Source of the DNA: an uncultured Pseudoteredinibacter sp.
GTDB taxonomy: Bacteria > Pseudomonadota > Gammaproteobacteria > Pseudomonadales > Cellvibrionaceae
Assembly (NCBI RefSeq): GCF_947502065.1
Contig: NZ_CANMYE010000001.1
Coordinates: forward strand, 1,364,001 to 1,428,000
Length of the DNA: 64,000 bases
Direction: 5' to 3'
Shown: one piece after another, positions 23,975-33,691 of the stretch
Numbering within the stretch: the stretch's first letter is position 1
Layout: every line of letters begins with the position of its first letter
The notes under the pieces: generated by a model
What the model saw: only the letters and a program-made list of their open reading frames with translations
What the model was told of the DNA's origin: nothing
Database searches by the model: none
Position numbers and translations under genes: made by a program

Positions 23975-25438
23975 CTAGCCATTACTATTGACCCTGCTAA
24001 GGCTCAGATCTTTATAGTCGATCTGAGCCATTTCTTCACACCACTGTTTCCAGGTAAACGGCCAGAGTATTGGATCTCCATCGGCATCTTGATACCAGCT
24101 TTGGCAGCCGCCCACCCAGGTGGTTTTTTTCATGCCCGCTTTCATGCGCTGGTTAAATAGATCTACAGCCGATTTTTTCACGTCGAATTCATCAAACTTT
24201 TCTTCTTGCCAGTCTTTAACTAGCTTAAGAATATAGTTGGTTTGCACCTCGCTCATCGCGATAACCGAGAAATTTCCAATCGGTGTGTAGGGACCAAGCA
24301 TAAGGAACATATTGGGAAATTTAGGCACCAGTAACGATCGATAGCAATTTATTTTATCTTTCCAGGCGCTATCAATATGCAAGCCGTCTTGGCCAAGCAA
24401 CTCCATAGGCCGCATAAAATTAAAAGGCTTAAAGCCAGTTGATAAAACAATGACATCAAGGTCATGTTGCTGGCCATCTTTGGTTTTTATACCGCCTTCA
24501 TTGATGTTCTCTATACCTTCGCAAACCAACTTAGCGTTTGGCTTTTGAATGGCCTCATAAAACGTATTATTGATAATGACACGCTTACAGCCGACCTTAT
24601 AATCGGGGGTCAATTTTTCGCGTAATAGCGGATCTTTAATGCTCTTTCGCAAATAGCGCTTACAGGCCCAACTCAATAAAGCCCCCTGAAGTTTCTGCCC
24701 AGTTACCGCCTTGGTAAATATATGTTCCAAACCAAGTTCGGCTTGTTTACGTATTCGCTGTATGATTTTTGGGTTGCGACGCATCTTAGCTTTATCAGCT
24801 TCGCTGTATTGCTTAGAACCTAAACTTAACAGCCACTGTGGCGTTCTTTGAAAGATCGATACTTCGGCCCCAGCATTTACCAGCTCAGGGATAAACTGAG
24901 CCGCAGTAGAGCCGGTACCTATGACGCCCACGCGCTTGCCCTTGAAATCAATATCTTGATTCCATCGAGCCGTATGAAACATCTCCCCTTTGAAGCTATT
25001 GATACCTGCTATATCTGGTAGCGAGATGTGATGGAGGATGCCGGTAGCGTGAATAAGGAAATCAGCTTCATAGCGCTCACCGCTTTTACAACTTACCTGC
25101 CAGCGCCCATTTTTACGCTCAGCTTGGCTAACCTCTTGCTGGAATTTAATATGCTCGTAGACCTTATATTTATCCGCCACTTTTTCGAAATACTGCTGTA
25201 TTTCAGCACCTTTGGCGAAAAAATCGCTCCATTCGGGGTTATGCTCGAAGGAATAGGTATACATATGGGCTGGCACATCGCAGGCCACACCTGGGTAGCG
25301 GTTTTCCCGCCAGGTCCCCCCTACTTTTTCGGCCTTCTCGAGGACGGTAATGTTGTTGATGCCGGCTTCTCGCAGTTTGATCGTCAACAAGATGCCAGTC
25401 ATACCAGCACCAACTATCAGGATTTCAGGGGAACGCAT
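23975..25438 (-). CDS. Flavin-binding monooxygenase, Baeyer-Villiger type
   Basis: This 487-residue enzyme should use FAD and NADPH with oxygen to convert ketones to esters or oxidise heteroatoms. The FAD site is ILIVGAGMTG at residues 6-15, followed by GGTWRENRYPGVACD. The NADP site is VGVIGTGSTAAQ near residue 170. Between them lies the Baeyer-Villiger fingerprint FKGEMFHTARW (F-x-G-x-x-x-H-x-x-x-W). VIVLSTGFKPFNF completes the second flavin motif. The substrate is unknown. It is divergent from an AraC-type regulator at 25621, which probably controls it. Confidence 0.9.
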   Translation of the reverse strand: MRSPEILIVGAGMTGILLTIKLREAGINNITVLEKAEKVGGTWRENRYPGVACDVPAHMYTYSFEHNPEWSDFFAKGAEIQQYFEKVADKYKVYEHIKFQQEVSQAERKNGRWQVSCKSGERYEADFLIHATGILHHISLPDIAGINSFKGEMFHTARWNQDIDFKGKRVGVIGTGSTAAQFIPELVNAGAEVSIFQRTPQWLLSLGSKQYSEADKAKMRRNPKIIQRIRKQAELGLEHIFTKAVTGQKLQGALLSWACKRYLRKSIKDPLLREKLTPDYKVGCKRVIINNTFYEAIQKPNAKLVCEGIENINEGGIKTKDGQQHDLDVIVLSTGFKPFNFMRPMELLGQDGLHIDSAWKDKINCYRSLLVPKFPNMFLMLGPYTPIGNFSVIAMSEVQTNYILKLVKDWQEEKFDEFDVKKSAVDLFNQRMKAGMKKTTWVGGCQSWYQDADGDPILWPFTWKQWCEEMAQIDYKDLSLSRVNSNG

Positions 25439-25620
25439 TGTATTATTCTCAATTATTTTGATTTATGGGCTCTAGGGGTAGTTTAACCAGCTTAGGGCAG
25501 TACTGGCATGTGACAGCAGGTCATAAAATTGTGAATTCCGGCCATTGCGAACATTTATTAGATTGCATAGCATCAGCATATCAAGCGACTCATAACCCTA
25601 AAACGTGAAAAATAAGCGCA

Positions 25621-26640
25621 ATGCATTCAGAGCAATCCAGTAAACATCACTTAAAAGGCCTTCAGCCTGTATTACGCCTAATGCACGCTAAAGGCATCTC
25701 TGCAGAACGCTGCCTGATGGATACTGGCTTAGATCTGGCCGACATCCTTTCGGACCAGGCAGAGCTTAGCTTGGCCCAAGAATTCACCATTTACCGCAAT
25801 ATGCTATCAGCCAGCGATGAAGAGTGTTTGGGGCTAGCATTGGGTCAGGCCTTTGAGTTGCAAAGCTATGGTGTTTTAGGCTATGCCATTTTAAGTGCGG
25901 CTACTGTCGCTGATGCCTTATCGCTGGTAGCTGATTTTAGTGAACTCACCTACTCCCATTTTAAAATATCGCTGGAACAGCTTGGCGATCTTGCGGGGCT
26001 AGTGTTTAGCCCGCGTATCCCTCTTCCTAAAGAGCTATTGCCACTGTACGCCGATCGGGATATTTCTGCTGCGGTTACGGCATTTAATAGCTTTTCGCTT
26101 CAGAATCATCAGGCAAAAAAAATCTTGATGATGCATGATGAGCATAAAAACGAAGGCCATTATAGAGAATTCTACAATTGCGAGATTGAATTTAATGCTG
26201 AATACAACGCCTTGTTGTTCGAAGCCAGCCTACTAGAACAGCTGTTACCACAGCGCGACCCACAAGCGGCCACCTACTTGCGCAAACAGTGTGAACAGCT
26301 GCATCGTAGTTTCAGTCAAAGTAGCGAGCTTGCCAATAAAATAAGAGAACTAATGCTGGCGGAGCCAGGGGTATTTCCAGATATAAAAGCTTTGTCTGAT
26401 AAACTACATATATCCGAAAGAAGTCTACGGAGAAAATTGAAAGAAGAAGGCTTTAGCTTTCAACAATTACTGAATGATGTACGTCGAGAACTGGCCAAAC
26501 AATATTTACAAGCCGGTTTGAGTGTCGAGCAAATTGCCGAATTATTAGATTATAGTGAAACCGCGAATTTTTCCCATGCCTTTAAACGCTGGACCGGCAT
26601 GTCGCCGGTCCAGTATCGAAAGACTAAACTGCTTAGCTAA
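25621..26640 (+). CDS. AraC-family transcriptional regulator (OruR/ArgR-like N-terminal domain)
   Basis: The 339-residue protein has an N-terminal ligand-binding arabinose-binding-like domain (about 15-200; [23 protein letters not shown] is the family hallmark). Its C-terminal AraC double helix-turn-helix (about 240-335) has [16 protein letters not shown], and [25 protein letters not shown] as the second helix-turn-helix. Members with this layout activate catabolic genes in response to small lipophilic or amino-acid ligands. It faces the monooxygenase gene across 180 bp, suggesting local control of it. Its stop overlaps the end of gorA by 8 bp. Confidence 0.88.
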   Translation: MHSEQSSKHHLKGLQPVLRLMHAKGISAERCLMDTGLDLADILSDQAELSLAQEFTIYRNMLSASDEECLGLALGQAFELQSYGVLGYAILSAATVADALSLVADFSELTYSHFKISLEQLGDLAGLVFSPRIPLPKELLPLYADRDISAAVTAFNSFSLQNHQAKKILMMHDEHKNEGHYREFYNCEIEFNAEYNALLFEASLLEQLLPQRDPQAATYLRKQCEQLHRSFSQSSELANKIRELMLAEPGVFPDIKALSDKLHISERSLRRKLKEEGFSFQQLLNDVRRELAKQYLQAGLSVEQIAELLDYSETANFSHAFKRWTGMSPVQYRKTKLLS

Positions 26641-27997
26641 CAGGCTCTCGCATGGTCACAAATTCTTCCGCAGCCGTTGGGTGAATTCCAATCGTGCTAT
26701 CAAAAATAGCTTTAGTTGCGCCAGCGCGAATGGCAACCGCCAAGCCCTGAATAATTTCACCCGCTTCACTGCCCACCATATGACAGCCAAGCACTTTATC
26801 GGTATCGCGATCTACGATAATTTTCATCAAGGTGCGCTCAGGCAAGCCGCTCAAGGTGTGTTTCATATGCTTAAATTCAGACTTATAAACATCCACGTTG
26901 GCATACTTTTCATTGGCTTGGGCTTCGGTTAAACCAACCGTAGCAATATTAGGCTGACTAAATACCGCCGTTGGAATATTGTCGTAATCTACCTTACGAC
27001 CGCCCTCACCAAATAAATTGTGCGCTAGAGCCATGCCTTCGGCCAATGCGACCGGCGTTAATTCAATGCCACCAATCACGTCACCTAATGCATAAATGCT
27101 TGGTTCAGCGGTTTGATAATTCTCGTTGACCACAATAGAGCCATTCGCACGCATTTCTACATTGGTGTTTTCTAAACCTAAGCCTTGAGTTTTTGCTCTT
27201 CGGCCAGTGGCATACATCACACAATCAACTTCGATCTGTTCGCCGTTAGTAAAGCTTACCTTAAGACTACCATCAGCATTTTTAACAATTTCTGTAACAT
27301 CGCTATTGAAATGAAGATTCACGCCCTTGTGTTGCATTTCGTTTGCTACAAACTCGCGCAAATCATCATCAAAACCGCGTAGAAACATTGGCCCGCGATA
27401 AGCTTGATGCGTTTGGGCGCCCAAGCCTGCAAAAATACCCGCAAACTCTACCGCGATGTAACCACCACCTACAACCAGCGCGCGCTTTGGAAACTCATCG
27501 AGATAAAATACTTCGTTAGAGCTAATGACATGTTCGCTACCCGGGAATTCAGGTACATAAGGCCAGCCACCAACGGCAACCAGAATGTATTTGGCGGTGT
27601 ATTGCTGCTGGCCAACCATCACGCTGTTTGGACCGCTGATTACGCCACGCCCATTAATGACTTCAACACCGGCGCCTCCCAGAATGTTGCCGTAGATACC
27701 ATTTAAGCGCTCGATCTCGCTGGTTTTACGATCTCGTAAAGTTGGCCAATGAAACTCAGTTTTGCCTACGCTCCAACCAAAACCTTCGGCCGCTTCAAAC
27801 TCTTCACTGAAGTGGGAGCCGTAAACAAATAACTTTTTAGGTACACAGCCAACATTTACGCAAGTTCCACCTAAAGCGCTGTCTTCAATGACCGCTACCT
27901 TTGCACCTAAACCAGAGGCCATACGGCTAGCGCGCACGCCACCTGACCCAGCGCCAATCACCAAAAAATCATAGTCAAATTGGGTTTCACTGCTCAC
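26633..27997 (-). CDS. gorA: Glutathione-disulfide reductase
   Basis: This FAD enzyme uses NADPH to reduce oxidised glutathione in the cytoplasm. The 454 residues show FAD motif [13 protein letters not shown] near residue 12, redox disulfide [13 protein letters not shown] near residues 43-55, NADPH site [12 protein letters not shown] and YALGDVIGG. The C-terminal [10 protein letters not shown] supplies the catalytic His-Glu of the other subunit. The start is a GTG with AAGGA upstream. A GrxA-like glutaredoxin at 28615 on the same strand fits a shared thiol-redox role, though a small gene lies between. Confidence 0.93.
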   Translation of the reverse strand: MSSETQFDYDFLVIGAGSGGVRASRMASGLGAKVAVIEDSALGGTCVNVGCVPKKLFVYGSHFSEEFEAAEGFGWSVGKTEFHWPTLRDRKTSEIERLNGIYGNILGGAGVEVINGRGVISGPNSVMVGQQQYTAKYILVAVGGWPYVPEFPGSEHVISSNEVFYLDEFPKRALVVGGGYIAVEFAGIFAGLGAQTHQAYRGPMFLRGFDDDLREFVANEMQHKGVNLHFNSDVTEIVKNADGSLKVSFTNGEQIEVDCVMYATGRRAKTQGLGLENTNVEMRANGSIVVNENYQTAEPSIYALGDVIGGIELTPVALAEGMALAHNLFGEGGRKVDYDNIPTAVFSQPNIATVGLTEAQANEKYANVDVYKSEFKHMKHTLSGLPERTLMKIIVDRDTDKVLGCHMVGSEAGEIIQGLAVAIRAGATKAIFDSTIGIHPTAAEEFVTMREPVS

Positions 27998-28144
27998 AAG
28001 ATTGTCCTTTATTAATCAAATTCTGAATGACCTTACTTTAGGTCAAGTGGGGGAATTGTGGAATTATTTTAATCTAATGCGAGTGATAGATTTTAGCTAT
28101 TTTGCTGAACTTTACTTCACTTATCTATCACAAACACTTAATCG

Positions 28145-28384
28145 CTAAGCGTTGATGTCAATATGCGGGTGCTCGTCATCACCTTTACGGCGTTTATCTT
28201 GGCGAGTATCCAGTACCTTTTCTTTATCTTCTTTACGGCGCTCTCCCTGACGACGATCAATATTGCCATATTCACCCACAGAGTCCGTAGCCTGAGTATG
28301 GGTAACATTACTCTGCCCGGGCAGTTTTCGCTTAAGCGCTTTGCGACTTATGTTGGGGCGAAAGATATTTGGAATATTAATCAT
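28145..28384 (-). CDS. Small hydrophilic protein of unknown function
   Basis: The product of 79 residues is very rich in Lys, Arg, Asp and Glu. It has a basic N-terminus (NISRKALKRKL) and two similar charged segments, GNIDRRQGERRKEDK and LDTRQDKRRKGDDE, which look like an internal duplication. There is no signal peptide or hydrophobic segment. An AGGTG six bases before the ATG supports translation. It lies between gorA and the glutaredoxin gene on the same strand, but the terminator at 28546 separates it from the latter. I do not recognise a family. Confidence 0.6.
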   Translation of the reverse strand: MINIPNIFRPNISRKALKRKLPGQSNVTHTQATDSVGEYGNIDRRQGERRKEDKEKVLDTRQDKRRKGDDEHPHIDINA

Positions 28385-28545
28385 ATAGCACCTATATTCT
28401 TCTAAAGTTTGCTGCCATGCAGCCTTCTGAACAAATAACGGCCTACCTATCTGTAACAGTTTAGCGTACTTTCACACATATATAATCTATCGATACCTAC
28501 TATATCGACCATCATGTATATTTATTAAACAACAAGCTGAGCCAC

Positions 28546-28578
28546 AAAAAAAACCGAGTTAAGCGTGGCTTAGCTCGG
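28546..28578 (-). terminator. Rho-independent terminator of the glutaredoxin gene
   Basis: On the minus strand an 11-bp stem (CCGAGCTAAGC with GCTTAACTCGG, one G-U pair) with a 3-nt loop is followed by eight T residues. It lies about 36 bp beyond the glutaredoxin stop. Confidence 0.92.
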
Positions 28579-28614
28579 GTAAAGGGTTCGGCAGGGATGT
28601 ATGAAGAAAAAGGT

Positions 28615-28845
28615 TTAACTCTCAAAGCTTGCCGCAAGATCGGTGTATCCACCTATGTACTCGCGACCGTTAAAAATCTGTGGCACGGTTTTTACCGGCT
28701 TACCGATGGTCTTTTCTAAATCCGCTTGGCTAATGCCTTCAGCGTGAATATCAACATATCGAAAAGGCAGCTCTTTTTGCTCTAACAAACGCTTAGCTTG
28801 TTCACAAAAGCCACAACCAGGACGGCCAAAAACGGTATAACTCAT
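28615..28845 (-). CDS. Glutaredoxin, GrxA-like
   Basis: This 76-residue thioredoxin-fold protein would reduce protein or glutathione mixed disulfides with glutathione. It has active site GRPGCGFC at residues 7-14, DIHAEGIS, the cis-Pro segment VKTVPQIF and the glutathione-binding GGYTDLAA. The DI-x-AEGI and GGYTD features are those of E. coli GrxA rather than GrxC, though the active site is C-G-F-C and not C-P-Y-C. It is a monocistronic gene with its own terminator, and gorA nearby would recycle its glutathione. Confidence 0.9.
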   Translation of the reverse strand: MSYTVFGRPGCGFCEQAKRLLEQKELPFRYVDIHAEGISQADLEKTIGKPVKTVPQIFNGREYIGGYTDLAASFES

Positions 28846-29013
28846 TGCTCAATCTCCTTGAATACATTTCGTGTTGCAGTTGCTATGTTTGTTATTATCC
28901 ACACAGGAAACCATACAGATATTTAATTTAACAAATACTCTTGATAGTTTTTTTTAATTACTTGATTTCAAGTCATCATTTGCTGAATGAATAGAAGCCC
29001 AGTTTAAAGAAAT

Positions 29014-29676
29014 ATGAGCAATAACAACGAGATAGATTACATACCTCAACATAAACTTAGGTTAAGCTATATGCCATGGTTGTATTTTCGGTTAAAGGCC
29101 AAACAATTGGCTTGGGCAAAACCATGGCAAGAAACCCTTCAAGGACAGCTTGAGCAACTCGAAACCGTTTCGTTTGCTGATAATTGTTTTGTGGCGCCAC
29201 AGGCTCGCTTGTTTGCCGAACCTGGCCGCTTAATCCATGTAGAAGAAGGCAGCTTTATCGCCGCGGATAGTGTCTTGCATGGGCCCATTCAGCTGGGTAA
29301 AAAAGTCAGCATCAATCATCACTGCGCCTTGGATGGCGGTAAAGTGGGTATAAAGATAGGCGATAATGCTCGCTTGGCGCCCTATTGCAGCCTATACGCC
29401 TTTAACCACAACATCGCCTTGGATCGCCCTATCAACCAACAAGGGGTGAGTTCCAGAGGCATCACTATCGGAAATGATGCATGGCTAGGCACCAAAGCTG
29501 GGGTTGTAGATGGGGTTAGCATTGGAGATCATGCTGTTGTAGGCATGGGGGCAGTGGTAAGCAAAGATGTACCAGCCTATGCAATTGTCGCGGGTAACCC
29601 AGCGAAGTTAATTGGTGATCGGAGAAAGTTGAGCCCTGAAGAATTAGCCGACTTAGCTATTGAAATTGGGCTGTGA
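29014..29676 (+). CDS. Left-handed beta-helix (hexapeptide-repeat) acyltransferase
   Basis: The protein of 220 residues starts with a basic, aromatic segment ([15 protein letters not shown]). It is followed by hexapeptide repeats forming a left-handed beta-helix (about 60-200), including [28 protein letters not shown] with the catalytic-type His, [28 protein letters not shown] and the terminal [12 protein letters not shown]. The last motif is typical of O-acetyltransferases that modify sugars or polysaccharides. It stands alone, so the acceptor is unknown; a link to the EPS locus cannot be excluded but there is no shared promoter. Confidence 0.87.
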   Translation: MSNNNEIDYIPQHKLRLSYMPWLYFRLKAKQLAWAKPWQETLQGQLEQLETVSFADNCFVAPQARLFAEPGRLIHVEEGSFIAADSVLHGPIQLGKKVSINHHCALDGGKVGIKIGDNARLAPYCSLYAFNHNIALDRPINQQGVSSRGITIGNDAWLGTKAGVVDGVSIGDHAVVGMGAVVSKDVPAYAIVAGNPAKLIGDRRKLSPEELADLAIEIGL

Positions 29677-29722
29677 AGGCCGTTTTTTGTTGCCAATAAA
29701 CACCGAGATTGGATCTGAATTA

Positions 29723-29745
29723 GGCAGTGCCACTGGGGCACTGCC
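29723..29745. terminator. Hairpin between convergent genes
   Basis: GGCAGTGCC and GGCACTGCC form a perfect 9-bp stem with loop ACTGG between two convergent stops (29676 and 29753). There is no U-run, so it may serve both directions only weakly. Confidence 0.45.
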
Positions 29746-29752
29746 AGTAAGA

Positions 29753-30523
29753 TTAACGACCAAACAAGCCTTTTAGCTTATCAACCGCCTCACCGCCGAT
29801 CTTGTCTTTTAGTTTTTCTTGAAGCTTCTCTTTTAACTTTTCTTCCGCTTTATCTTTAGCCAACTCGGTAATTTCAGCGGTTACAGCGGTTTTAACCTGC
29901 TGCAATAGTGGAGCGACAACGGCTTGTCCTAACTCTTGTGGGGTCAATCCTTTTGTCTTGTCACCAATATTGTCCAAGGCTATTGTTGGCAAGCTAATTT
30001 CACGCTCTCCAAATTGAGCGCTTTTAAGCTGAATCTTGCCATTGGTGAAACGGAATTTCTCCACCATCAATCGCACATCGGGGCCGGCTTCGGTTTCGAC
30101 TGGCTCGCTGCTAGCGGCATCTTGCTGGATATTATCCAGTAGCGCCTGCAAATTGGTATCTTTTAAGTTTTTTTGCTCGGCCAATAACTTGGCTCCATCA
30201 ACACTGATCTCTTTGATAACTTTTACATCTTCAAGCAGTGATTGAGGGTCGATATGTAATGTAACCGCACCCATTTCAACCGCATTAGCCGCGCTGAAGC
30301 CTGGAGGATTTGCCACTGTCAGATTTTGTAAGCTGCCTTTGCCTTGGCTAAGTTCGATATTAGCGGCTCCTAGCTTTACATCCGTCTTAAGCAGCTGTGT
30401 ACCTTGGGTTTGTACCGTATCAACAGTTAGCTGGTTAATATTGTTAAGAAATAGCATGGTAATTACAGCGGCGGCGATAAGCACCACGACTACCAAGCCT
30501 AGAATGATCTTTAGGGCTTTCAT
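29753..30523 (-). CDS. AsmA-like / DUF748-type membrane-anchored protein
   Basis: The 256-residue protein has one N-terminal membrane helix (about 5-28). A region resembling the short AsmA-like repeats follows (IELSQGKGSLQNLTVANPPGFS, then VTLHIDPQSLLEDVKVIKEISVDG). The C-terminal tail is Lys/Glu-rich and amphipathic, with K-E-K-L-x-E-K-L type repeats. The family assignment rests on this pattern alone. It lies 13 bp downstream of the membrane-coiled-coil gene at 30537 and is probably co-transcribed with it. A role in the cell envelope is inferred only from the topology. Confidence 0.65.
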   Translation of the reverse strand: MKALKIILGLVVVVLIAAAVITMLFLNNINQLTVDTVQTQGTQLLKTDVKLGAANIELSQGKGSLQNLTVANPPGFSAANAVEMGAVTLHIDPQSLLEDVKVIKEISVDGAKLLAEQKNLKDTNLQALLDNIQQDAASSEPVETEAGPDVRLMVEKFRFTNGKIQLKSAQFGEREISLPTIALDNIGDKTKGLTPQELGQAVVAPLLQQVKTAVTAEITELAKDKAEEKLKEKLQEKLKDKIGGEAVDKLKGLFGR

Positions 30524-30536
30524 AAATTATCCTTAA

Positions 30537-30929
30537 TTAAGTCTCTGTTGCGCTACTATCATTTTTGGAGCCTTGATCAGCGGGTGGCTTAGCGGGCTCA
30601 GCCTGCTTGCGACGCTGCTGCTCTAGGTTTTGTCGTGCTTGATCGATTTCCTTACCCACTATACCGATAAGAGATTCCCAACCTTCTAGAAATGCATCAT
30701 TGGCCTGATCAGCAATGCCCTTCAGGCTGTGTTTTTCAAACTCTAGCAGCTTTTCACGCATAAAGCTCATTTCGTCTTGATTCGCTTTAAGCTCGGCCAG
30801 TAGCTCTTCATTATGACTCTGTATAGATTGCATTTGTGAGGCAAGCTGCTGTGATTGCTGCCACAACTGATAGCAGGCAGCGGCCAATAGCATACTGACG
30901 ATTAGCGAAAGCAAAGAAAGATATTTCAT
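30537..30929 (-). CDS. Membrane-anchored coiled-coil protein of unknown function
   Basis: This protein of 130 residues has a membrane helix at about 4-22 and a Gln/Glu-rich predicted coiled coil (QSQQLASQMQSIQSHNEELL and onward) to about residue 110. The tail is Pro/Ser/Asp-rich and disordered. The ATG at 30929 is chosen because GGAG lies eight bases upstream; the frame also extends to a GTG at 30938. I do not recognise a family. It sits in a same-strand cluster between the YejK-like and AsmA-like genes. Confidence 0.6.
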   Translation of the reverse strand: MKYLSLLSLIVSMLLAAACYQLWQQSQQLASQMQSIQSHNEELLAELKANQDEMSFMREKLLEFEKHSLKGIADQANDAFLEGWESLIGIVGKEIDQARQNLEQQRRKQAEPAKPPADQGSKNDSSATET

Positions 30930-30991
30930 AAGCAACACTCCATGGCTTTATGGTTGCGGACAATTATTCTAAAAGCCAGGTTAACCCAAAC

Positions 30992-32035
30992 TTAATCAGG
31001 TTTGCTTAGATGTTCCATTAAGCGCATTTTTAAAGCGCTAGGAATGGCTTTAATTGTCAAACTGTCTGCTGATGGATCATAGACAATACTATCGCCTAAA
31101 CATTCCGCATTAAAGCTCATGCTAAGCTGATCACTGCGCCCGCTGATCCTAAGGAATTGACGAAGTTTTGAACGATCGGGAATCAATTCCTCAGTTTTAG
31201 CAATGTCACGCTGAGATTGGTAATCCGCGACGAAATCCGAGAAGCTACTATCTTCTTCAATGGTTTTTGATTCGGCTAATGCGCTAGATAGCTCTTCAAA
31301 AACCACCGTCTCGCCCAACTTGTCTTGTGCTATGCAATAATCCACCACCTCATTGCGACATAGCGCGGCCTTATCTTCATCCATATCCCTTGTAAATTCC
31401 TCGACAGCCTCTAGGAAATTAGCGGTATCGGCCTTGGTATCGAGTGGATCTCCCATGCCGATAAGCTCACAGAAGAAGTCACTAAGCTCTTTGTCGCCCC
31501 TAGGACGCAGCATCGCAATCGGACTATCACTTTGCATGTCCTCGTCGCTTATCAATGCATCAGTGATGTTAACCTTACAGCCAGCAATTATTTTACTGAC
31601 ATCAAGATATAAGCTGTCGCCTAATTGAATATCGCTATCGAGGTATAAGCCCTCTTTGTGATCGAGTAAATAAAGATGAAGGAAATCACACTCTGCCAAG
31701 CTTTCAATAAATACAAGAATGTGGGCATCTAGATCCACACTGCTACCGGCCAGGCTGGTTTCAAAATGCTGCCAAAGCTTGCTCGATAAGCTTTTGAAGC
31801 TCATTTTTTCTTCTTGCAGCTCCTGTAGCCAAGGCTTTAAGGGGGCCTCAGATAAATCACGGCTAAAGTTACCGTGAATTTTACCCGCCTTACCGACAAA
31901 AGCTTGTTTCAATTCGCGCAATAAATACTCTGGTCGACCACCGGTACCAAGTTCTTGTTCGGGCTGTTGACAGCGAAACTGATTAGCTTGTGCAGTATGC
32001 TGCATATAACAAGCTGTGAAAAAACTAAGCGCCAT
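30992..32035 (-). CDS. Nucleoid-associated protein, YejK/NdpA family
   Basis: The protein of about 347 residues shares the YejK layout: ARxDL-like N-terminal parts, LYLDVSKI, DFFCELIGMGDPLDTKADTANFLEAVEEFT in the middle (the D-F-F-x-x-x-x-G core of the family) and LRQFLRISGRSDQLSMSFNAECLGDSIVYDP near the C-terminus. Family members bind the nucleoid and are abundant DNA-associated proteins of ill-defined role. The first 20 or so residues are unlike the usual start, and the true start may be downstream. The gene faces the secreted-protein gene at 32186. Confidence 0.82.
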   Translation of the reverse strand: MALSFFTACYMQHTAQANQFRCQQPEQELGTGGRPEYLLRELKQAFVGKAGKIHGNFSRDLSEAPLKPWLQELQEEKMSFKSLSSKLWQHFETSLAGSSVDLDAHILVFIESLAECDFLHLYLLDHKEGLYLDSDIQLGDSLYLDVSKIIAGCKVNITDALISDEDMQSDSPIAMLRPRGDKELSDFFCELIGMGDPLDTKADTANFLEAVEEFTRDMDEDKAALCRNEVVDYCIAQDKLGETVVFEELSSALAESKTIEEDSSFSDFVADYQSQRDIAKTEELIPDRSKLRQFLRISGRSDQLSMSFNAECLGDSIVYDPSADSLTIKAIPSALKMRLMEHLSKPD

Positions 32036-32185
32036 AAATCGTAAACACCCTTTTGATGATAGCGGTTCAAATCCAAACGACGATTATACCTTGCTCGCAG
32101 AGCTAATCACATCCTATCTATCGCTAACGCGCTTGGTTATACTGCGCTTAATAACGTGATCCCCATGCTTTATTTAGGAGTTAAT

Positions 32186-32719
32186 ATGGTGAATAGAAAA
32201 CGCCGCAGCACAGCCGGCCTGCTTGTAGGCCTTGCCCTATTCATACAACTGCTTAGCACAGCCACCATGGCGCAGGACGAGGAACTGAGCGTTAAAGATT
32301 TTGGTTGGATCGACCGTAGCCATATCCAAAAACAGATCGACAGTGTCGAAGAAATTACTCGCCGCCATTTTGGCGGAGGCTTACATGGCAGCAAACAAGA
32401 CTTAAAGCTTATACAGCGCGTGATAGATCGAAGCTTAATTAAACGAGACGATCGCTTAATGCTGCAGGCACTAGGTGCTGTTTTAGGAAGAGTGTTGGTC
32501 AATGAAGAAAATTTGGTCTGGCAAAACTACGAAGATCGGCTGGGCAAAAGTCGCGCCGTATGTGTGCCTAAAACACAGCACTGCCTGTTCCCAATTACCA
32601 TGCTGTCAAGACGTATGGAAGTAGGCCTTTTGCCGCGAGTAGACGATGTCTACAAAAAGGCGATGGATCAAATCGCTGATTACCAACCTAAAAACCCTTA
32701 TGACGCTAAAGCTGATTAA
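32186..32719 (+). CDS. Unknown secreted protein
   Basis: I do not recognise this 177-residue protein. An ATG with AGGAG five bases upstream starts a basic N-terminus and a signal peptide ending near ATMAQ (residues 1-30). The mature part has DFGWIDRSHIQKQIDSVEEITRRHFGG and a helical middle. It then has two Cys residues in AVCVPKTQHCLFP that could pair, followed by DDVYKKAMDQIADYQP. This suggests a small periplasmic disulfide-containing protein. It has a hairpin terminator just downstream. Confidence 0.65.
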   Translation: MVNRKRRSTAGLLVGLALFIQLLSTATMAQDEELSVKDFGWIDRSHIQKQIDSVEEITRRHFGGGLHGSKQDLKLIQRVIDRSLIKRDDRLMLQALGAVLGRVLVNEENLVWQNYEDRLGKSRAVCVPKTQHCLFPITMLSRRMEVGLLPRVDDVYKKAMDQIADYQPKNPYDAKAD

Positions 32720-32730
32720 GTCACATTAGT

Positions 32731-32759
32731 GCTTGCGGCATTTTTCATGTGCCGCAAGC
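32731..32759. terminator. Hairpin terminator between convergent genes
   Basis: GCTTGCGGCA and TGCCGCAAGC form a perfect 10-bp stem with a 9-nt loop, 11 bp after the stop of the secreted-protein gene and 22 bp after that of the convergent AIM24 gene. U-runs are weak. Confidence 0.55.
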
Positions 32760-32781
32760 TATCTATCTGCTTTAATCTTTT

Positions 32782-33537
32782 CTAACTTTCCCCTTGATCA
32801 CTGCCCCCCATACTTGGTGCATGGGAGATAATTCGATCTGCCAAACGTGAAAACGGTAAGCTTTGTAGCCAAACCGTACCGGTACCACTTAATTCAGCAA
32901 GAAATAGCCCTTCGCCGCCAAAAAACATGCTTTTAAGCCCGCTGGCAAGTTTAATGTCGTATTCGATTCCAGATGTAAAGCCAACTATACAGCCGGTGTC
33001 CACCTTTAGAGACTCTCCATTAAGTTCCTTTCGAACCACGGAACCGCCGGCATGAACGAAAGCCATGCCATCGCCATTTAGGCGCTGTAAAATAAAGCCT
33101 TCGCCACCAAAAAAGCCTGCCCCTAAACGCTTTTGCAAAGCGATACCAATACTGGTGCCCTTCGCCGCGCACAAAAAGCTGTCTTTTTGGCAAATCAATT
33201 CCCCGCCGATACTCGCCATATCGACAGCGACGATACTGCCAGGGAACGGGGCTGCAAAAGCCACTTTAGATTTACCTTCACCGCGATGGGTGAAATGTGT
33301 CATAAAAACCGACTCACCCGTCAATGCGCGCTTACCAGCGCCCCAAAGCTTACCCAGAATACCCTGCTCAGCGTCGGAGCCATCACCCATTTTGGTTTCA
33401 AACTCAATCCCTTCCTCGAAATAGTTCATCGCTCCTGCTTCAGCGATTACCGCCTCACCGGGATCCAGCTCAACTTCCACCAACTGCATGCTTTCGCCGA
33501 TGATCTGGTAATCTACTTCGTGACACTTTGTGCTCAT
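32782..33537 (-). CDS. AIM24 family protein (TIGR00266 type)
   Basis: The 251-residue protein is built of Gly-rich beta segments typical of the AIM24/TIGR00266 fold: [75 protein letters not shown] and [22 protein letters not shown]. The paired F-F-G-G-E-G motifs are characteristic. The family is widespread, and its biochemical function in bacteria is not established to my knowledge. The start has AGGAAGG upstream. It is preceded on the same strand by the unknown gene at 33692, with a terminator between. Confidence 0.87.
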   Translation of the reverse strand: MSTKCHEVDYQIIGESMQLVEVELDPGEAVIAEAGAMNYFEEGIEFETKMGDGSDAEQGILGKLWGAGKRALTGESVFMTHFTHRGEGKSKVAFAAPFPGSIVAVDMASIGGELICQKDSFLCAAKGTSIGIALQKRLGAGFFGGEGFILQRLNGDGMAFVHAGGSVVRKELNGESLKVDTGCIVGFTSGIEYDIKLASGLKSMFFGGEGLFLAELSGTGTVWLQSLPFSRLADRIISHAPSMGGSDQGES

Positions 33538-33613
33538 GGAGGCCTTCCTTTATTGCAATATTCAGAACCAATTGATTAGCCGCAGTGTAAACAAATTTGC
33601 TGCTTTAAGACAA

Positions 33614-33637
33614 GAAAAGCCCGGCTCAAGGCCGGGC
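33614..33637 (-). terminator. Rho-independent terminator of the 33692 gene
   Basis: On the minus strand GCCCGGC and GCCGGGC form a 7-bp GC stem with a 5-nt loop, followed by TTTTCTTG. It lies about 55 bp beyond that gene's stop. Confidence 0.7.
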
Positions 33638-33691
33638 AAAAGATAACTTACTGCAGGGGTGTTAAATGACTGAAACGTGTAGCCAGAATGA

